In this document: one piece after another, positions 9,960-21,259 of the stretch
How the letters are laid out: every line of letters starts with the position of its first letter
Position numbering within the stretch: the stretch's first letter is position 1
From: Cryptomeria japonica
Lineage: Eukaryota; Streptophyta; Pinopsida; Cupressales; Cupressaceae
Length of the DNA stretch: 64,000 nucleotides
NCBI RefSeq assembly: GCF_030272615.1
Contig: NC_081414.1
Location: 762,853,648 to 762,917,647 of the forward strand
Direction of reading: 5' to 3'
Made by a program: the position numbers and the translations under genes
Notes under the pieces: generated by a model
What the model was told of the DNA's origin: nothing
Databases searched by the model: none
What the model saw: only the letters and a program-made list of their open reading frames with translations

Positions 9960-10700
9960 ACTTTTTTATGGAGGAATCAATTTTTTTTTTCAACTCTACA
10001 TTCCTTCTTCACATGATCTCTTTTCCCACAATTACACCACTTTTCTCCATTTAGTGGTCTTTGATCGTCATTTAGATTTCTCCCTCTTTTATCCTATCTA
10101 GGCCCTTTCTCTTTTGACCTTCCACACACATGAAAGGCATCTTGGGAGCCAAATTTCATAGAATATCTTCTTACCTCTCCTGAAAGAAGTGTGAAAATAA
10201 AGTTGTCCACTGACTTTATACTACCATTGATAAAAGCAGCAATGCAATTTTTCCAATATTTGGGAAAAGAGAAAATAAATAAGATAGATTTATCTTCATA
10301 TTCTAATGTAACATATATCAAAGAAATCTAACTTATAATTAGAATAAATTAATTTAAATGATCCATAATAGATTCAAATTCGTTCATTTTTAAAGAACAT
10401 AACCTTTTCTTAAGATATAATTAATTGGACAAACTTTTATATTGATAAATATCACCAATCCTCTTCCCTAACTTGTATGCAGAGCCTTCTTTATAGACAT
10501 TCAAGAGGATGGAATTTGTATGACATAACCAAATGGTTCATCATGCATTCTTTTCCAACTCCTTGGAAGAATCATCCAATAAAGTAGAATCTTCTAGTTT
10601 CTATTAATGCAAAATTGACAATTACTTATATCTTTCTTCCAAATGATCTTGCATCTCTAGTTTCCAAATCTTGTAGCCACTGCCATTAAATTTCTCAATA
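9960..10700 (-). pseudogene. copia gag relict
   Basis: Minus-strand pieces of a UBN2-type gag in several frames: IWKLEMQDHLEERYK-like start (about 10680), LEDSTLLDDSSKEL, LYLKKRLCSLKMNEF, then the open segment 10094-10321 with FSFPKYWKNCIAAF, LLSGEVRRYSM and DAFHVCGRSKEKG. It is followed by a zinc knuckle CNCGKRDHVKKEC (about 10010-10050), where one residue between the first two cysteines is lost. Many stops; no pol follows, as the sequence turns into the 9160-9950 LTR-like fragment. Confidence 0.75.
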
Positions 10701-10831
10701 TTTGTAGGAGAACTAGAAGCCCTAACTTTCAATCCTTTTCTTAAATCTTAAATCCACAAAAAAAAAATCCCACTATAGCAAAAAATATTCAACAATTAAA
10801 GAGAGTTGCCCCCCTCTCAAATGAAACATTA

Positions 10832-10843
10832 GCTTTGATACTA
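10832..10843 (-). promoter_or_regulatory. Decayed copia primer-binding site
   Basis: The plus strand GCTTTGATACTA gives minus-strand TAGTATCAAAGC, two changes from TGGTATCAGAGC. It lies between the gag relict and the LTR beginning at 10846, as expected for a minus-strand copia element. Confidence 0.7.
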
Positions 10844-10845
10844 AA

Positions 10846-11415
10846 TGTTGAGAAACAAGGTGAAGAAAGCTTGCAATATTATCTTTCTTATGTCACTACC
10901 AATCTAAAAAGATTACCAAATCTAAAAATATTGCCAAATCTAAAACTAAATATGAAGTGAAAATGTGATTGCGCCATTTAACATAAATCCAATTTATCAA
11001 TCATACCAAAAGATACATTGGATTTATGTAGAGAAACTCTTTCGAGAAAAAAATACTCCAAAGAATGAGGGAAATTATATTAAAATCAAAAGAAAAAAGA
11101 GACTAGAGTAATAATATACTTCAATTCACTTCTTCAAATAATCTTGGAACTACTTGGAAAGCTCAAAGAAACTATGATAAAACAACTGTGCCTAGGATCC
11201 AACTTATAGCCAAACATGAGAGGAAAAACCATTGTTGTTTTCCTAGAACAAAAGACCTAAACCATTTGCCAAAAACCCATTCTTTGGAGAATGAATAGCC
11301 AAAAGACAATAAAATAATAAAAATCATCAAGTAACTTCTCTTTGGTTTCCAAACCCAATGCTTCCTAGACTTTATATATTTCAAGTACTCTGTAACTTCG
11401 AGTGACTATTTATTT
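10846..11415 (-). repeat. 5' LTR of the copia gag relict
   Basis: Begins with TGTTGAGAAAC (plus view) two bases after the PBS and runs to about 11415, where sequence shared with LINE remnants at 44566 resumes. It is unlike the other copia LTRs here, so it is a separate family. The right edge is inferred from that resumption and no target duplication was confirmed. Confidence 0.6.
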
Positions 11416-11690
11416 CCTCTGTGGACATCAAAGGGTTTTCATTCAACATGGTAAATGTAGTTTCCACCAATCGCGTGCCAAGCTAGAAGTCTCAAATGTG
11501 GTTCGATAGTACTCGAGCCATACTCGACGATATAAGAGACTCGACTATTAAAAAGTTAAATTTTTTAATCATGAAGATAATAATGAAGTAGATCTTTTAT
11601 CAAATCATTTAATTGCTCATCCATCATCTCAAACATTTATTTTTCACATGTGGACCGATATCCTAACAAAACGGGTGCATTTTCATCTTG
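11416..11690 (+). pseudogene. LINE RNase H remnant, unit A
   Basis: Closely matches 44566-44830: GGACATCAAAG, GTTTCCACCAATCGCGTGCC, GTCTCAAATGTGG and GATCTTTTATCAAATC in the same order. In the 44.4-kb copy this encodes the C-terminal half of a plant LINE RNase H domain (IKGDS...VNTV). Here it is broken by substitutions and by the LTR inserted directly before it. Confidence 0.7.
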
Positions 11691-13490
11691 TGTGACTCTA
11701 GACTATGATCTGGTAGAAGTTGGTGAATATGTATCAACCTTTGTGAATGACGAGACTTTCCTGAGGTGAAGCATCGCCCATGAGTTACTTAGAGTCAGAG
11801 GTTAGTATGATTGTTGATGTTATATGTATCAAGACAACAGCAAACAATAGGTCATTACTGAATCTGATCAACCTTCTGGTTTATGCAAAAATAATATGGA
11901 AACCTATGTGTTTTTACTTAGCGTCATTTAGAATATGTTTTTTCCAGCCTAGATTGAGCTATCATAGCAAGTCATAGTGGCCATAAGAATCTTGTTATTC
12001 ACTCTCTATGTCTTGGCCTGTTTATACTGGTTTTGAACTTAATATTAAGGAGCTAAACCAATAACAATTTGTAAAAATAAAAATCTTAAAAAAATAAAAA
12101 TGAATCTTAAAATAAAATCCATTTTATATTTTAAGATTAAATATTTTATAATTTGATAGATTATACCTCTAATAAACTTCAAGTTCTTTATTCTTTAAAA
12201 AATTTATTATATTCAGAAATTCAATCAAACTAACACTTCATTCACAAAGTTAAATATGCTTGAATAAAATGTTAAGTCCTATTAGAAACTTCATATTTTA
12301 ATATTTACATAATACTAAAACTATATCATGCTGTATTATATCATGCCCAAAAGATTAGAGAGGAGAAACTATAAATAACTTTTCTCCTATATATCCTTTT
12401 AAGTGTCATGACTTCTCAATGTGATACTTACAATGTTTTATATTCCTTGTTGGCATGGTCTATTATAGTCACTTACATAATGCATCTCCTCATCAAGGAA
12501 GTCAAAGTGAAACTCGAGAGAGACCTTAAATGTTGATAGGTGCTTAATGGAGGACACGATGAGAGGTGGTCTATTAAGGCCCAACTCCCTTGGCTCAATA
12601 GAGAAAGGAAGACAAAGAGGTTATATCAATAAGGTATAGTTAAGGGGCTAAAAAAATAATAAACTTAGTTTATCTCTAATCTTAAATAAATTTTTTTCAC
12701 ACAAGGCATTAATATATTTTCTTTCTTAAATTTTTATGAACTCTCATAATAAGTCACACATTTCTAATCCCTTTTCAATGAAATCAAGGTACAATGTCTA
12801 TTAATAAAACCTATAAAATTGATTGTCACTATGCATGATAAGATCTTAAATATTGGAATAAGATGTTGTGCACCTTGTATAATGCTTATAATGTTTTATT
12901 CATTATAATGTGTCTAGTGCATCTAGGGAACCTCCACAGATGTGCATCACTAGGAGCTCACATTATGGGGACCACTTTATGTGTTGTATATACCATCAAG
13001 AAATATAGCTAACTATTTTTGAAGACTTATTTTTTTTATCAATAATTACTATTGTAAAGTTGGTCACTCTAGTGCTACTTGCCTCAGAAATAAGAAAATT
13101 CAGCTTGTTTTAAAAAAATGATTATGTTATTGAAGATTCTTGCAACAACAGGGATGCTAAAAATATTGAAAGTAGAGGAAAAGCCCCTAATGAGATTGAC
13201 ATTTCTTCTTTAGTTTAAATATGGAATGATACTACTAGTTTTACTCCTTGGGCCAAGAAAAGTTAGATTTGGTTAACTCATGCACTATGAAACCAAAATC
13301 TTTGGAGCAATTTGGCTTTTAGCCACCTTGACTTTAGGTTTGGTGTTTATAATTTTTAGTGAAGTTTGATATTTGTCAGTTGTTTCTCTTGGTTGTCCTT
13401 TTTTATTTTGTAGTTGTAATTTCTTTATCTTTATGAACAAGGGTCTTGTCCTTTCAAAATCCTTGCTTACCTTATTAAAAAAATAGATAT
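11691..13490 (+). repeat. LINE-derived 3' tail of unit A
   Basis: Shared with 40185-41185 and 44831-46089 in the same order. About 13070-13320 contains a coding-like stretch with a zinc-knuckle relict (YCKVGHSSATC) and TMKPKSLEQFGF before a stop, also present at 40740-41018. The stretch ends at GGGTCTTGTCC...ACCTTATTAAAAAAA (about 13440-13483), a typical plant LINE 3' end with a short A tail. No intact frame. Confidence 0.65.
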
Positions 13491-13599
13491 CCAATTTGAA
13501 ATGGTAGCATATAGAAAATTATATATAAATAGATCTATTTATTAGAAGATAAAACAAGTGCCACATAGTGTCCAATACTTGCCTTATATTCTTACAATA

Positions 13600-13945
13600 A
13601 TACAATAGAGAGTGCCCATAATTATACCATAGTTATAAAATTATAATAATATCTATAACTAATTCAAGCCTTAACAATAACCTTAATTCTAACCTTAACA
13701 TAATTTACATCCTAGCCCAAATGTTTAACCTAATTCTAACTCGAAATCTAACATTAAATATAACCCTAAATCTATTTAAAAATAATTTAACCCTAGTTTT
13801 GAATCAAACTCTAAGCCTAAATTTAATCTTAATTTAGAAATATTTTGAACCTTGTTTTTAACCCTAACTTTAACCCTTATTCTAACACTAACTCTTATTG
13901 TAAACCTAATTTTAATCTTAATCATTATTATAATGATTTTAAAAT
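13600..13945 (+). repeat. Degenerate telomere-like array, unit A
   Basis: About 350 bp made of variants of a 6-7 bp word: TAACCCTAA, TAACCTTAA, TCTAACATTAAA, TTTAACCCTAG, CTAACTTTAACCC and others, in one orientation. These are decayed copies of the plant telomere word CCCTAAA. A homologous array occurs at 41385-41660. Confidence 0.7.
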
Positions 13946-14600
13946 TGTAATAATAAATAAGAATTAAGATTAAAGTTATAATATAATTAAGAATTATAAA
14001 TTAAGTTATTGTAATTTATTTAAATTATAACAATAAAATTAATAACAATCTTAATTTCAATTAATAATTATTTAATAAAAAAATTTAATATAATTATTAA
14101 TAATAGATTTATTATTATATATTTTGGGTAATGCTATTATAAATAAATTATTTATAATTAACAAATTAATATTTATATAATAGTTTAGATTATATTATTG
14201 TATTCTATAGATTTAATATTATTTGATAAAGATATATAATATTGTATTTCATTTATGTTATAAATATAATTTAGATTATAACTAAATATGTTAATAATAT
14301 TTGTCAACAATATGCACAATATTAAATTATTTATTCAAACCTCAATTTTAATTTAATATATTTAATGTTACTCATATATTATTATATATGATTCTATTAT
14401 TCATTGATTATATATAATTAACATATTTAATTTTGATTTTCTTTTAATATAAAAAATATATTTAATCCTAATATAATAATTTTTATTATATATGTATTAA
14501 TAATATTAAAATTATTTATTAATATACTTATAAAGATATATTTTAATGACCTTAAAATTTGGGTAAAAAAAATCATGTAGAAAGTGGATCCAAACTCTGA
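13946..14600. other. AT-rich spacer, no gene
   Basis: Almost pure A/T with TAATTATAA-type words. I see no coding sequence and no clear element ends. Confidence 0.7.
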
Positions 14601-15649
14601 ACGATTTAATGAAAATTTGGTGCAGCCAATTGCAATAGTACTATCCTAACAACAAGTACTAATAACAAAGCCTAATTCAACTAAATTAATAGGAACAATT
14701 TTCAACTTATGAAATTAAAAAGTCTCTTTAATCTCTTCATAGAATCTATACATTCATACATAGCTTACATTAGAGGTGTTGACACAAGTTGCCAATGGTT
14801 AGATCTATAACATTTAGATAAGAAAAATCATACATTTATAATATGAAAGAGGTACTCAAATTAGATGCATGGTAATATGGAAAAGGGAAGGAAACAAACA
14901 TAATGTACATTACTTTTAAAGGCACATAACCAGTTTATAATGGTAGAAGAATATGCCTATTATTAATAACTTATATTTTTAAAAATGAGATTAGATTATA
15001 TATTTTGTAATAGATATTTAGATTATTAAATTTAAACATTCTTTTCAATTTTAATTTTAACTTGTGACTTCTTACCGGTGCATGGATTCTACATCTCTAC
15101 AATTATATAAAATAACATTCCAATATAGTAACTTTAAAATGAATAAAAATACACTACACATAAATTACCTATGATTTAACCCTGAACTTGTATTGAAGAG
15201 TGAAAATTTGAATTAGCAACCATAGATAGGATCCTTGTTAAAAGGTTGTACTTCAACTTCATATCTATTTGCTCAATTCAAATAAAATGGGACATCAAAT
15301 TTATATATGTCACATTTTAAGGTATGAAATATCTTTTGAATATACGTAGCACACATACATACATACATACATACATACATACATTTATTGATACAAAATA
15401 TTGTTATTATAGATTTTAGAACTCTATTGATTAGAAGGTCATAGCATCTTTTTTATAAATTTGAATCAAAACAAAATGGAATATAGATAAAACAAACTTG
15501 ATATGAAAATATTTGGTATTCAATTGAAAAGAAGAAATAATAAACCTTTTGAAATTATCAAATTTACTATCATAATTTTCCCATACAATTCCAACATTAA
15601 TATACTTTCTAAAATACATAAAATCATCTATTCTAAATCGATCAATCTA
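14601..15649. repeat. 3' flank of F-box pseudogene A, duplicated at 47745-48738
   Basis: Non-coding, but collinear with the 3' flank of F-box pseudogene B. Shared stretches include AACAATTTTCAACTTAT, ATAGAATCTATACATTCATA, GAGGTGTTGACACAAGTTGC and GATTTTAGAACTCTATTGAT. It contains an (ACAT)n tract at 15353-15384. Confidence 0.75.
15353..15384. repeat. (ACAT)n microsatellite
   Basis: Eight tandem ACAT units. The matching place in the other copy (about 48450-48475) has only a short, interrupted ACAT/ACAC tract. Confidence 0.9.
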
Positions 15650-16867
15650 TCAAGAAAGCTTAGGTTGAAAGCTAAATGCTGTGTCATACATTAAATATCT
15701 TAGAGATGGAGGAAGTCTGATCTGACTCCAGCATCTCTCTGGTAAACTATACATAAGTAGCTTTCTATTGCTATGCTCACTTTCGAAACACAAAAAATTT
15801 CCGACCTTAACAAACTGGCCCTCCACACCAGGAAGCTCCATTCCACCTGAAAAACCCGGCTTTATGAATTCACAACACATATTAGAAGGCATTCTTGTCA
15901 ACTCCTTCCAGCTCCATGTCGACTTCTCCTCCTCCCAAAATAATTCCCATACAATCACCTTAAAGTTCACTAGGCTCAAGTCTCTGGCAAATTGTATATA
16001 TCTTTCCACAAATACGATCGTCGACTCACAAACAACTACTTCATTGATCCATGAGTTTATCATATCCCCTAGAATTGTTAGATTTGCCTCTGGAAAAATC
16101 ATGAATTCCGATCGCTTAGTTTCCAGGTCCAAAATCAGAAATTTCATCATACCTGAATCACAGATGAGATGATCTTTGGCACAAAGAATAGTAAGAACAT
16201 GAAAATCCTCTTTGGGCAGAGGTAGTTCATCTTCAATCTGCCATGTCATTTCAAAGCAATGGTAAATTTGTATGCAACTGAGGTTTTCTTCTGTTAGTAG
16301 ACTTACAATTTTGTAGGATTCCCCATTGTCCATTATTGCCATTACAATGAAATTCTCTACTATGATTGCGGGAATATATCTGTAAGTGGATTACAGATCA
16401 TATACGCTTTCCGAGGCTTTGTGATTTCGATTAGCAGTAGACCTGCACCTGATTTAGTACAAAATCGTGAATAGTCTTGAGAGAGATTTTCAGTTATTGG
16501 GCTTGGCCAAAACAAAGTGAAATAGTCGTCCATGATTGTGTGAGAAAACAGTAAGCCATGGCATGCATTTGATTATAGACGAGAAACCATGGATCTCTGT
16601 CTGGCAATAGAGACATAAATCTACAAGAGGATAACAAGACATTTCATTCTTTACACACAATGCGAAATTGAGAACTGAACTCCATCGGTAAAGTCAAAAA
16701 CGTCATTTTAATTATGTGATCAGGGCATTCAGACCAAATCGATTCTTCATCAATCCTCTCATTGCCTGCAATACCCTTTCCCTTCTCTTTCATTGTACTC
16801 AACAATAATTCAGATCTGCCCAGACCTGCATCTTCATTCTCAATAAGGCCATGCACTCAGTATCCAT
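15650..16867 (-). pseudogene. F-box/kelch-like protein, copy A (pseudogene)
   Basis: Plant F-box proteins are the substrate adaptors of SCF ubiquitin ligases. The N-terminal part (16644-16867) has an F-box: ECPDHIIKM, FRIVCKE. The C-terminal part (15650-16342) is a kelch/beta-propeller-like half with GESYKIVSLL, IEDELPLP, STWSWKELTRMPSNM, VGNFLCFESEH and ERCWSQIRLPPSLRY, typical of the HAWAIIAN SKIRT-like F-box/kelch group. Lesions relative to copy B at 48739-49979: a 1-bp loss just after the original ATG, TGG to TGA in VCKEW (16644-16646), and a 10-bp deletion between ACAG repeats near 16385. Copy A keeps an arginine codon where copy B has a stop. Confidence 0.85.
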
Positions 16868-17380
16868 TGTAATTTCTGTAGATAGTATATGTGATCCCTG
16901 AGATGGAGAGCGTAGAAAGGAGAATTCCTTGGATATTGACGCACAAAGGAATCTCCTTCCCTCGTCTATCTTGCCCTAAATATATGCATTATCTACCATG
17001 CCCTAACGCTAAATATTTGGACCTATTGTATCATGCCCTAATTCTTTCTTATCTTGTCTTTCTTCATTACATGTTTCATGCGTGGGGTTAGTGGAGATAA
17101 TTCATTAAATGAGATGATTGGTTAGTTAAGGTATTTTAATAGTTGTGATAGTATTTAATTATTTAAAATATCAATGTTTTATTTATTAAAATTTGTATTG
17201 TATTGTATTAGTATTATAGGTTTATTGTTAGCATCAGTCAAAGTAATTAAATATTTATTTTTTTATAAAGTTAAAATGTATAATTTTTAAAATTTTAAAT
17301 TATAGAAATTATTTTCATTTGGATTTCACAAATTACTATTTGAATTAATTTTTCAAGGAAATTTTTTATGTACATTAATT
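16868..17380. repeat. 5' flank of F-box pseudogene A
   Basis: Upstream of the pseudogene and shared with 49980-50390: CTGAGATGGAGAGCGTA, TCTATCTTGCCCTAAATAT, ATTTTAATAGTTGTGATA. A run of CTTGCCCTAA / CATGCCCTAA phrases lies at 16968-17035. No TATA box could be assigned with confidence. Confidence 0.7.
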
Positions 17381-17880
17381 AAGACGATAGGCTTTTAGTG
17401 GGGTCTTTTTCCCATTGATGTGTAGGACATTCCGACGCGTTTTGTTTCCGGTGGTCGACATCTTTTCTCGGAGGTCGTGATGTGATGAGGGCGAGGGAAC
17501 ATGGGCAAGTAAATTTTATGGAAGACTTTTTTATCGGTCATTTCCTTGCATTTTACCGTGGATTCTTGTTCTTGTGCAAGTTATCATCTCGTTAGGGTTT
17601 ACCGTCATCTATCATTTTCTTTCCATGGATTCTTGTTGCTGTGCAAGTTAACCTCTTTTGTTCACTAATTTTCCTATCATTGTCTTTCCTTTGCAGGTTG
17701 GGAGTGCTTTTAGCTTTTAGGGTTCCGTGGTGGTTGACGTCCAATTATGGCGTAGTGCTAGGGTTTACCGTGATCTGTCATTTTGTTACTGTGCAACCCA
17801 TTAATGTGCAGGTGTATAGGTGATTAGGGTTTCATTCTTTGCAAATTTCCTCATATAAAGCAACTAGCAAGAAAAATTCC
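17381..17880. other. Spacer with short internal repeats
   Basis: No gene. Phrases such as GGATTCTTGTT..TGTGCAAGTTA and TAGGGTTTACCGT recur two or three times. An imperfect hairpin phrase near 17390-17420 resembles the one at 19236-19280. Confidence 0.5.
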
Positions 17881-18420
17881 CAAGTAAGTTTTTAAACCTA
17901 TATGTTGTGAAAGTAAACTGTGAGTATATATTTTAAATTTTTAGTTAATTTGCTCAAATTCATTTCATATTTTTCCTTCTGCAATTTGTTATTTGTTTAA
18001 AAGGATTTAGATCTTAGAATTGTAGGGCCTGTATGTTGTGAAAGTAAACTGTAAGTATATATTTTAAATTTTTAGTTAATTTTCTTAGTCCCCTTTGTCT
18101 ATCAATATATGTCAACTACGACTAAAAACAATAAGTCAAAATTTCATTTCATATTTTTTCTTTGGCAATTTGGTAGTTGTTTAAAAGAGTTTAGATCTTA
18201 TAAATGTAGGCCCTGTATGTTGTGAAAGTAAACTACAAGTATATATTTTAAATTTTTAGTTAATTTGCTCAGTCCCCTTTTGGCTATCAAAATATGTCAA
18301 CTATGGCTAAAAACAATAAGTCAAAATTAAATTTCGTATTTTTCTTTGTGCAATTTGGTATTTGTTTAGAAGGGTTTAGATCTGAGAATTATAGGGCCAA
18401 GTGTATGGCAGTTATAGTGC
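17881..18420. repeat. Three imperfect tandem copies, 130-190 bp spacing
   Basis: The phrase TATGTTGTGAAAGTAAACT starts at about 17901, 18031 and 18217, each followed by AGTATATATTTTAAATTTTT and, further on, by GCAATTTG..ATTTGTTTA and a GTTTAGATCT-type word. Units two and three share an extra block with TATGTCAACTA. No coding content. Confidence 0.8.
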
Positions 18421-18616
18421 GTAAAGCATTTTGAATTGACAATCAATATAATAATTTGTTGAGCCCATAGAGACATTGAAGGGAGCAAGATTTATGTGTG
18501 TCAGTACAGATACACTCGACTTTGTAAAAATTAGATAGATACATATATATAAACATATATAAATGTGTATTTATATATGTATATATGTAAATTTTTAATT
18601 TATAACGAATATACAT

Positions 18617-18620
<4 letters not shown>

Positions 18621-18655
<35 letters not shown>
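18621..18655. repeat. (AT)n microsatellite
   Basis: Uninterrupted AT dinucleotides at the end of an ATACATAT-rich tract, directly before the first copy of the 18655-19190 repeat. Confidence 0.9.
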
Positions 18656-18657
<2 letters not shown>

Positions 18658-19190
18658 TCATGTGTTTGAGAAGGTGGTGAAATTTCCTTGCAGAACAATG
18701 TACATGTACTTTGAGATTTATGCAATACACTCCAAACTCCTATTGGATCTCTACTTTAATTCAATAGCTGGCAAATTTTGGGGAAGATACTGTTATTTTC
18801 TATAATTATTTTCCCCTCTTGCAGTACTCCGTTAGATGGTTATTAAAGTAATTTTTTTGGTCAAACATTCATCTATACATCTACTCGACTTCCACCTTGG
18901 GGATTAACAATTGCTATTTTCTAAATTATAAATTAAAAAAATAATTTGTTAATCGCTTAGAGATAGGTCATGTGATTGAGAAGGTGGTGAAATTTCCTAT
19001 CAAAAATATTTTGCAGAATAACGTACATGTACTCTTATATTTATGCAATACATTAAACTCCTCCTATTGGATCTCTACTTTATTTCAATAGTTGACAGAT
19101 TTAGGGGAAGCTACTATTATTTTCTGCTATTATTTTCCCCCCTTGCAGTACTCATTTGGATGGTTAAAGTAAAAAACTGAACGGAAAAAA
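18655..19190. repeat. Direct repeat pair of about 190 bp
   Basis: 18655-18845 and 18964-19165 share AGGTCATGTG..TTGAGAAGG, GTGGTGAAATTTCCT, CCTATTGGATCTCTACTTTA and TATTTTCCCC..CTTGCAGTACTC. Each contains A|TCTCTACTTTA, which resembles the 5' start of plant Helitrons (TCTCTACTA), so one of the two may mark the left end of the Helitron. That is a guess from a short motif. Confidence 0.6.
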
Positions 19191-19235
19191 ATTATTAAAA
19201 ATTATGTCTTACTATTACTGCATCATTTTATTAAG

Positions 19236-19280
19236 CGGATAGGCTTTAAGTGGGGGCTTTTGCCCGCTAAAGTGTAAGAT
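19236..19280. repeat. Hairpin-forming sequence
   Basis: CTTTAAGTGGG can pair with CCCGCTAAAG across GGCTTTTG, giving a stem of about 10 pairs with one bulge. A weaker relative lies at 17390-17420. Neither is followed by an obvious transposon end. Confidence 0.45.
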
Positions 19281-19984
19281 GTGGTCAAATGAATTTTTGC
19301 TTAGATTGTGCCATGTGTATTGCATGAATATCGAATACTTTTTATTATTTTCTTCTATTTGGTTTTCTGCATCTCATTTACTTGTGAATTGTTTTCTTCT
19401 ATTTCCTTATTAACCAAATAGTCTATTCTTGCAATGGATATAAAAAAATTACATAATTGACAATCAATAAACCTAAACCAACACTTAAGATTCTAAGAAA
19501 AACACAATACGATATAGTAAGTAGCCATTATAAAACAATGACAACATTCTCATTACGTGATAACTTGTACATTTAATTTCTTAGCAATTATTGATAATTA
19601 TTCAGTTTTACATTTATTATGGTTTGCTTTCATGTTTGTTGTGTTTTTGAATGTAAGGATAATCTCTAATTTCACTTTTCTTGTAATGTAAAGGAAATGT
19701 ATAATTTATTAAATGAAATTCATTTGTGTAATTTTCTTCTCTTTTGTTTTCGATCCTCATTTTCATTTGGATTCTTTCTAGCCTGCAAGTTTTTGATTGT
19801 TTACGTTTTAGTTTAATGGTTTTCTTGAGCAGTCAATTAATTCTTTTTTTTGAATTTTTTAACAATTTTTTGTTTTTCTTTCACATTGGCTAGATTTTTC
19901 TCCTCTATTAACTTTTTTAACGATTTATTTTGATTTGTTGGTTCTCATAGAATAGAGCCACATTAATTCAATCAAAATTTTTCA

Positions 19985-20304
19985 ATGAATAGAGCGATGA
20001 AAGAAAGAGAGGACATTAATAGTGTTATGAGGAAGCTATTGCAAGAGAGCAAGAAGATAAAGGAGAAGCTCAGAAATCTGATTCATCAGCTTGAACATAA
20101 TATGACCAAGCAGTCAAGAAACCCTCCTCCTATTCCTGCCACTCTTGTTTCCACCATTCCTAGTATGGAATTATGCCCTCTTCCTATACCAACTCCTGAA
20201 TAGTTAATAGATCCACTAGGTATTTTTGAGCTAGGAGACAAGATGCTTAAGTGGAATGATAACCAACTTGGATGGGTTGCATGGGTAGATACTGCCTATA
20301 TTTA
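19985..20304 (+). pseudogene. Small coding-like stretch, Glu/Lys-rich helix then Pro-rich tail
   Basis: A 72-residue open segment starts MNRAMKEREDINSVMRK, continues as a charged helix that could form a coiled coil (QESKKIKEKLRNLIHQLEHN), then a proline-rich stretch ending in PIPTPE. After a TAG the same frame continues with LGDKMLKWNDNQLGWVAWVD to about 20304. I do not recognise the family. Its place upstream of the RPA pseudogene and inside the presumed Helitron suggests either a Helitron accessory or a captured host fragment. Confidence 0.35.
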
Positions 20305-21259
20305 ATTAGTTGCTCTTTCATCGGTTTAACTCTTCTTTTGATTATATTTTGAGATTCAAAGTAATCTTCACAATCTTCCTACTTGATTGTTATATGTGTC
20401 AATCATAAACTAGAACTCTGATTTTTTGTATTGGTGTGCCTATTACAAGTAATATAATAAAAATATCCATGCACCAAAATGTTGATTCAATTTTGCTTTT
20501 GTTTATGTTAATTTTTCAGTTTCCTTCTGTTCCATGATGAATACCTAAATGCATTCATATGTGTATTCAAATTTACAATGTCCCTTTATATTGCAAACAT
20601 TATAAATTGTGTTAAAATTACAACAGGATAACATTCATAGTCAGTCAAAATACATTGGTATGAAACCTTAGATGCAATCAACAAAGTTCTTTATTGTATT
20701 TCAGAATCTATATCATCTAATTGAGAAAATAAAACAAAAAGAAATAACAGACTATAAATTGTGCATTATTTTTGGTGTACAACTTTCTAATTCACTAGGG
20801 TTTAGTTAGGTACTTATCCTCAACACATAATTTCTCAATCCATTATGTCGTTCAATGAATTCTAATAAGGATATTTTAAATGTCATAATAGGATCAAAAT
20901 CAACTTTATTCTGCAAGGCAATATACCAGTCTAGACGACATCACTCCTTTCCTCAGACTAAAACTGAAATCGTTTGTACTCTAAAAATTAGGTAAATTAT
21001 CCTTATCTTGAAATGTACATCTCTCTTCTCTATAATTTTATTCAAAGATGCAAAATTATTTCCAATTGACTAAGTTATCCATTTATGAACATATCTTTAC
21101 CTGTCAATAGCTTTATTTGAGGATAATTTGTACAATATTACATTCTCACAATAAGTTAAACGTATACGTACAAAAAGTTATAATTGTTTGTTAATAACTT
21201 GTACTGCCATGTACATTTAGTGCTACCATTCCTCTCAAATTTAAAGAACTCAACCCAAA
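20305..21259. other. Non-coding stretch before the RPA pseudogene
   Basis: AT-rich, no gene or repeat recognised. It would hold the promoter of the RPA-like gene, but no element could be assigned. Confidence 0.5.

Noticed and set aside
18443-18730. Minus-strand open frame rich in Tyr-Ile repeats
   Set aside because: Translation of the (AT)n and ATACATAT tract; the same holds for 24427-25125 and 25362-25637.
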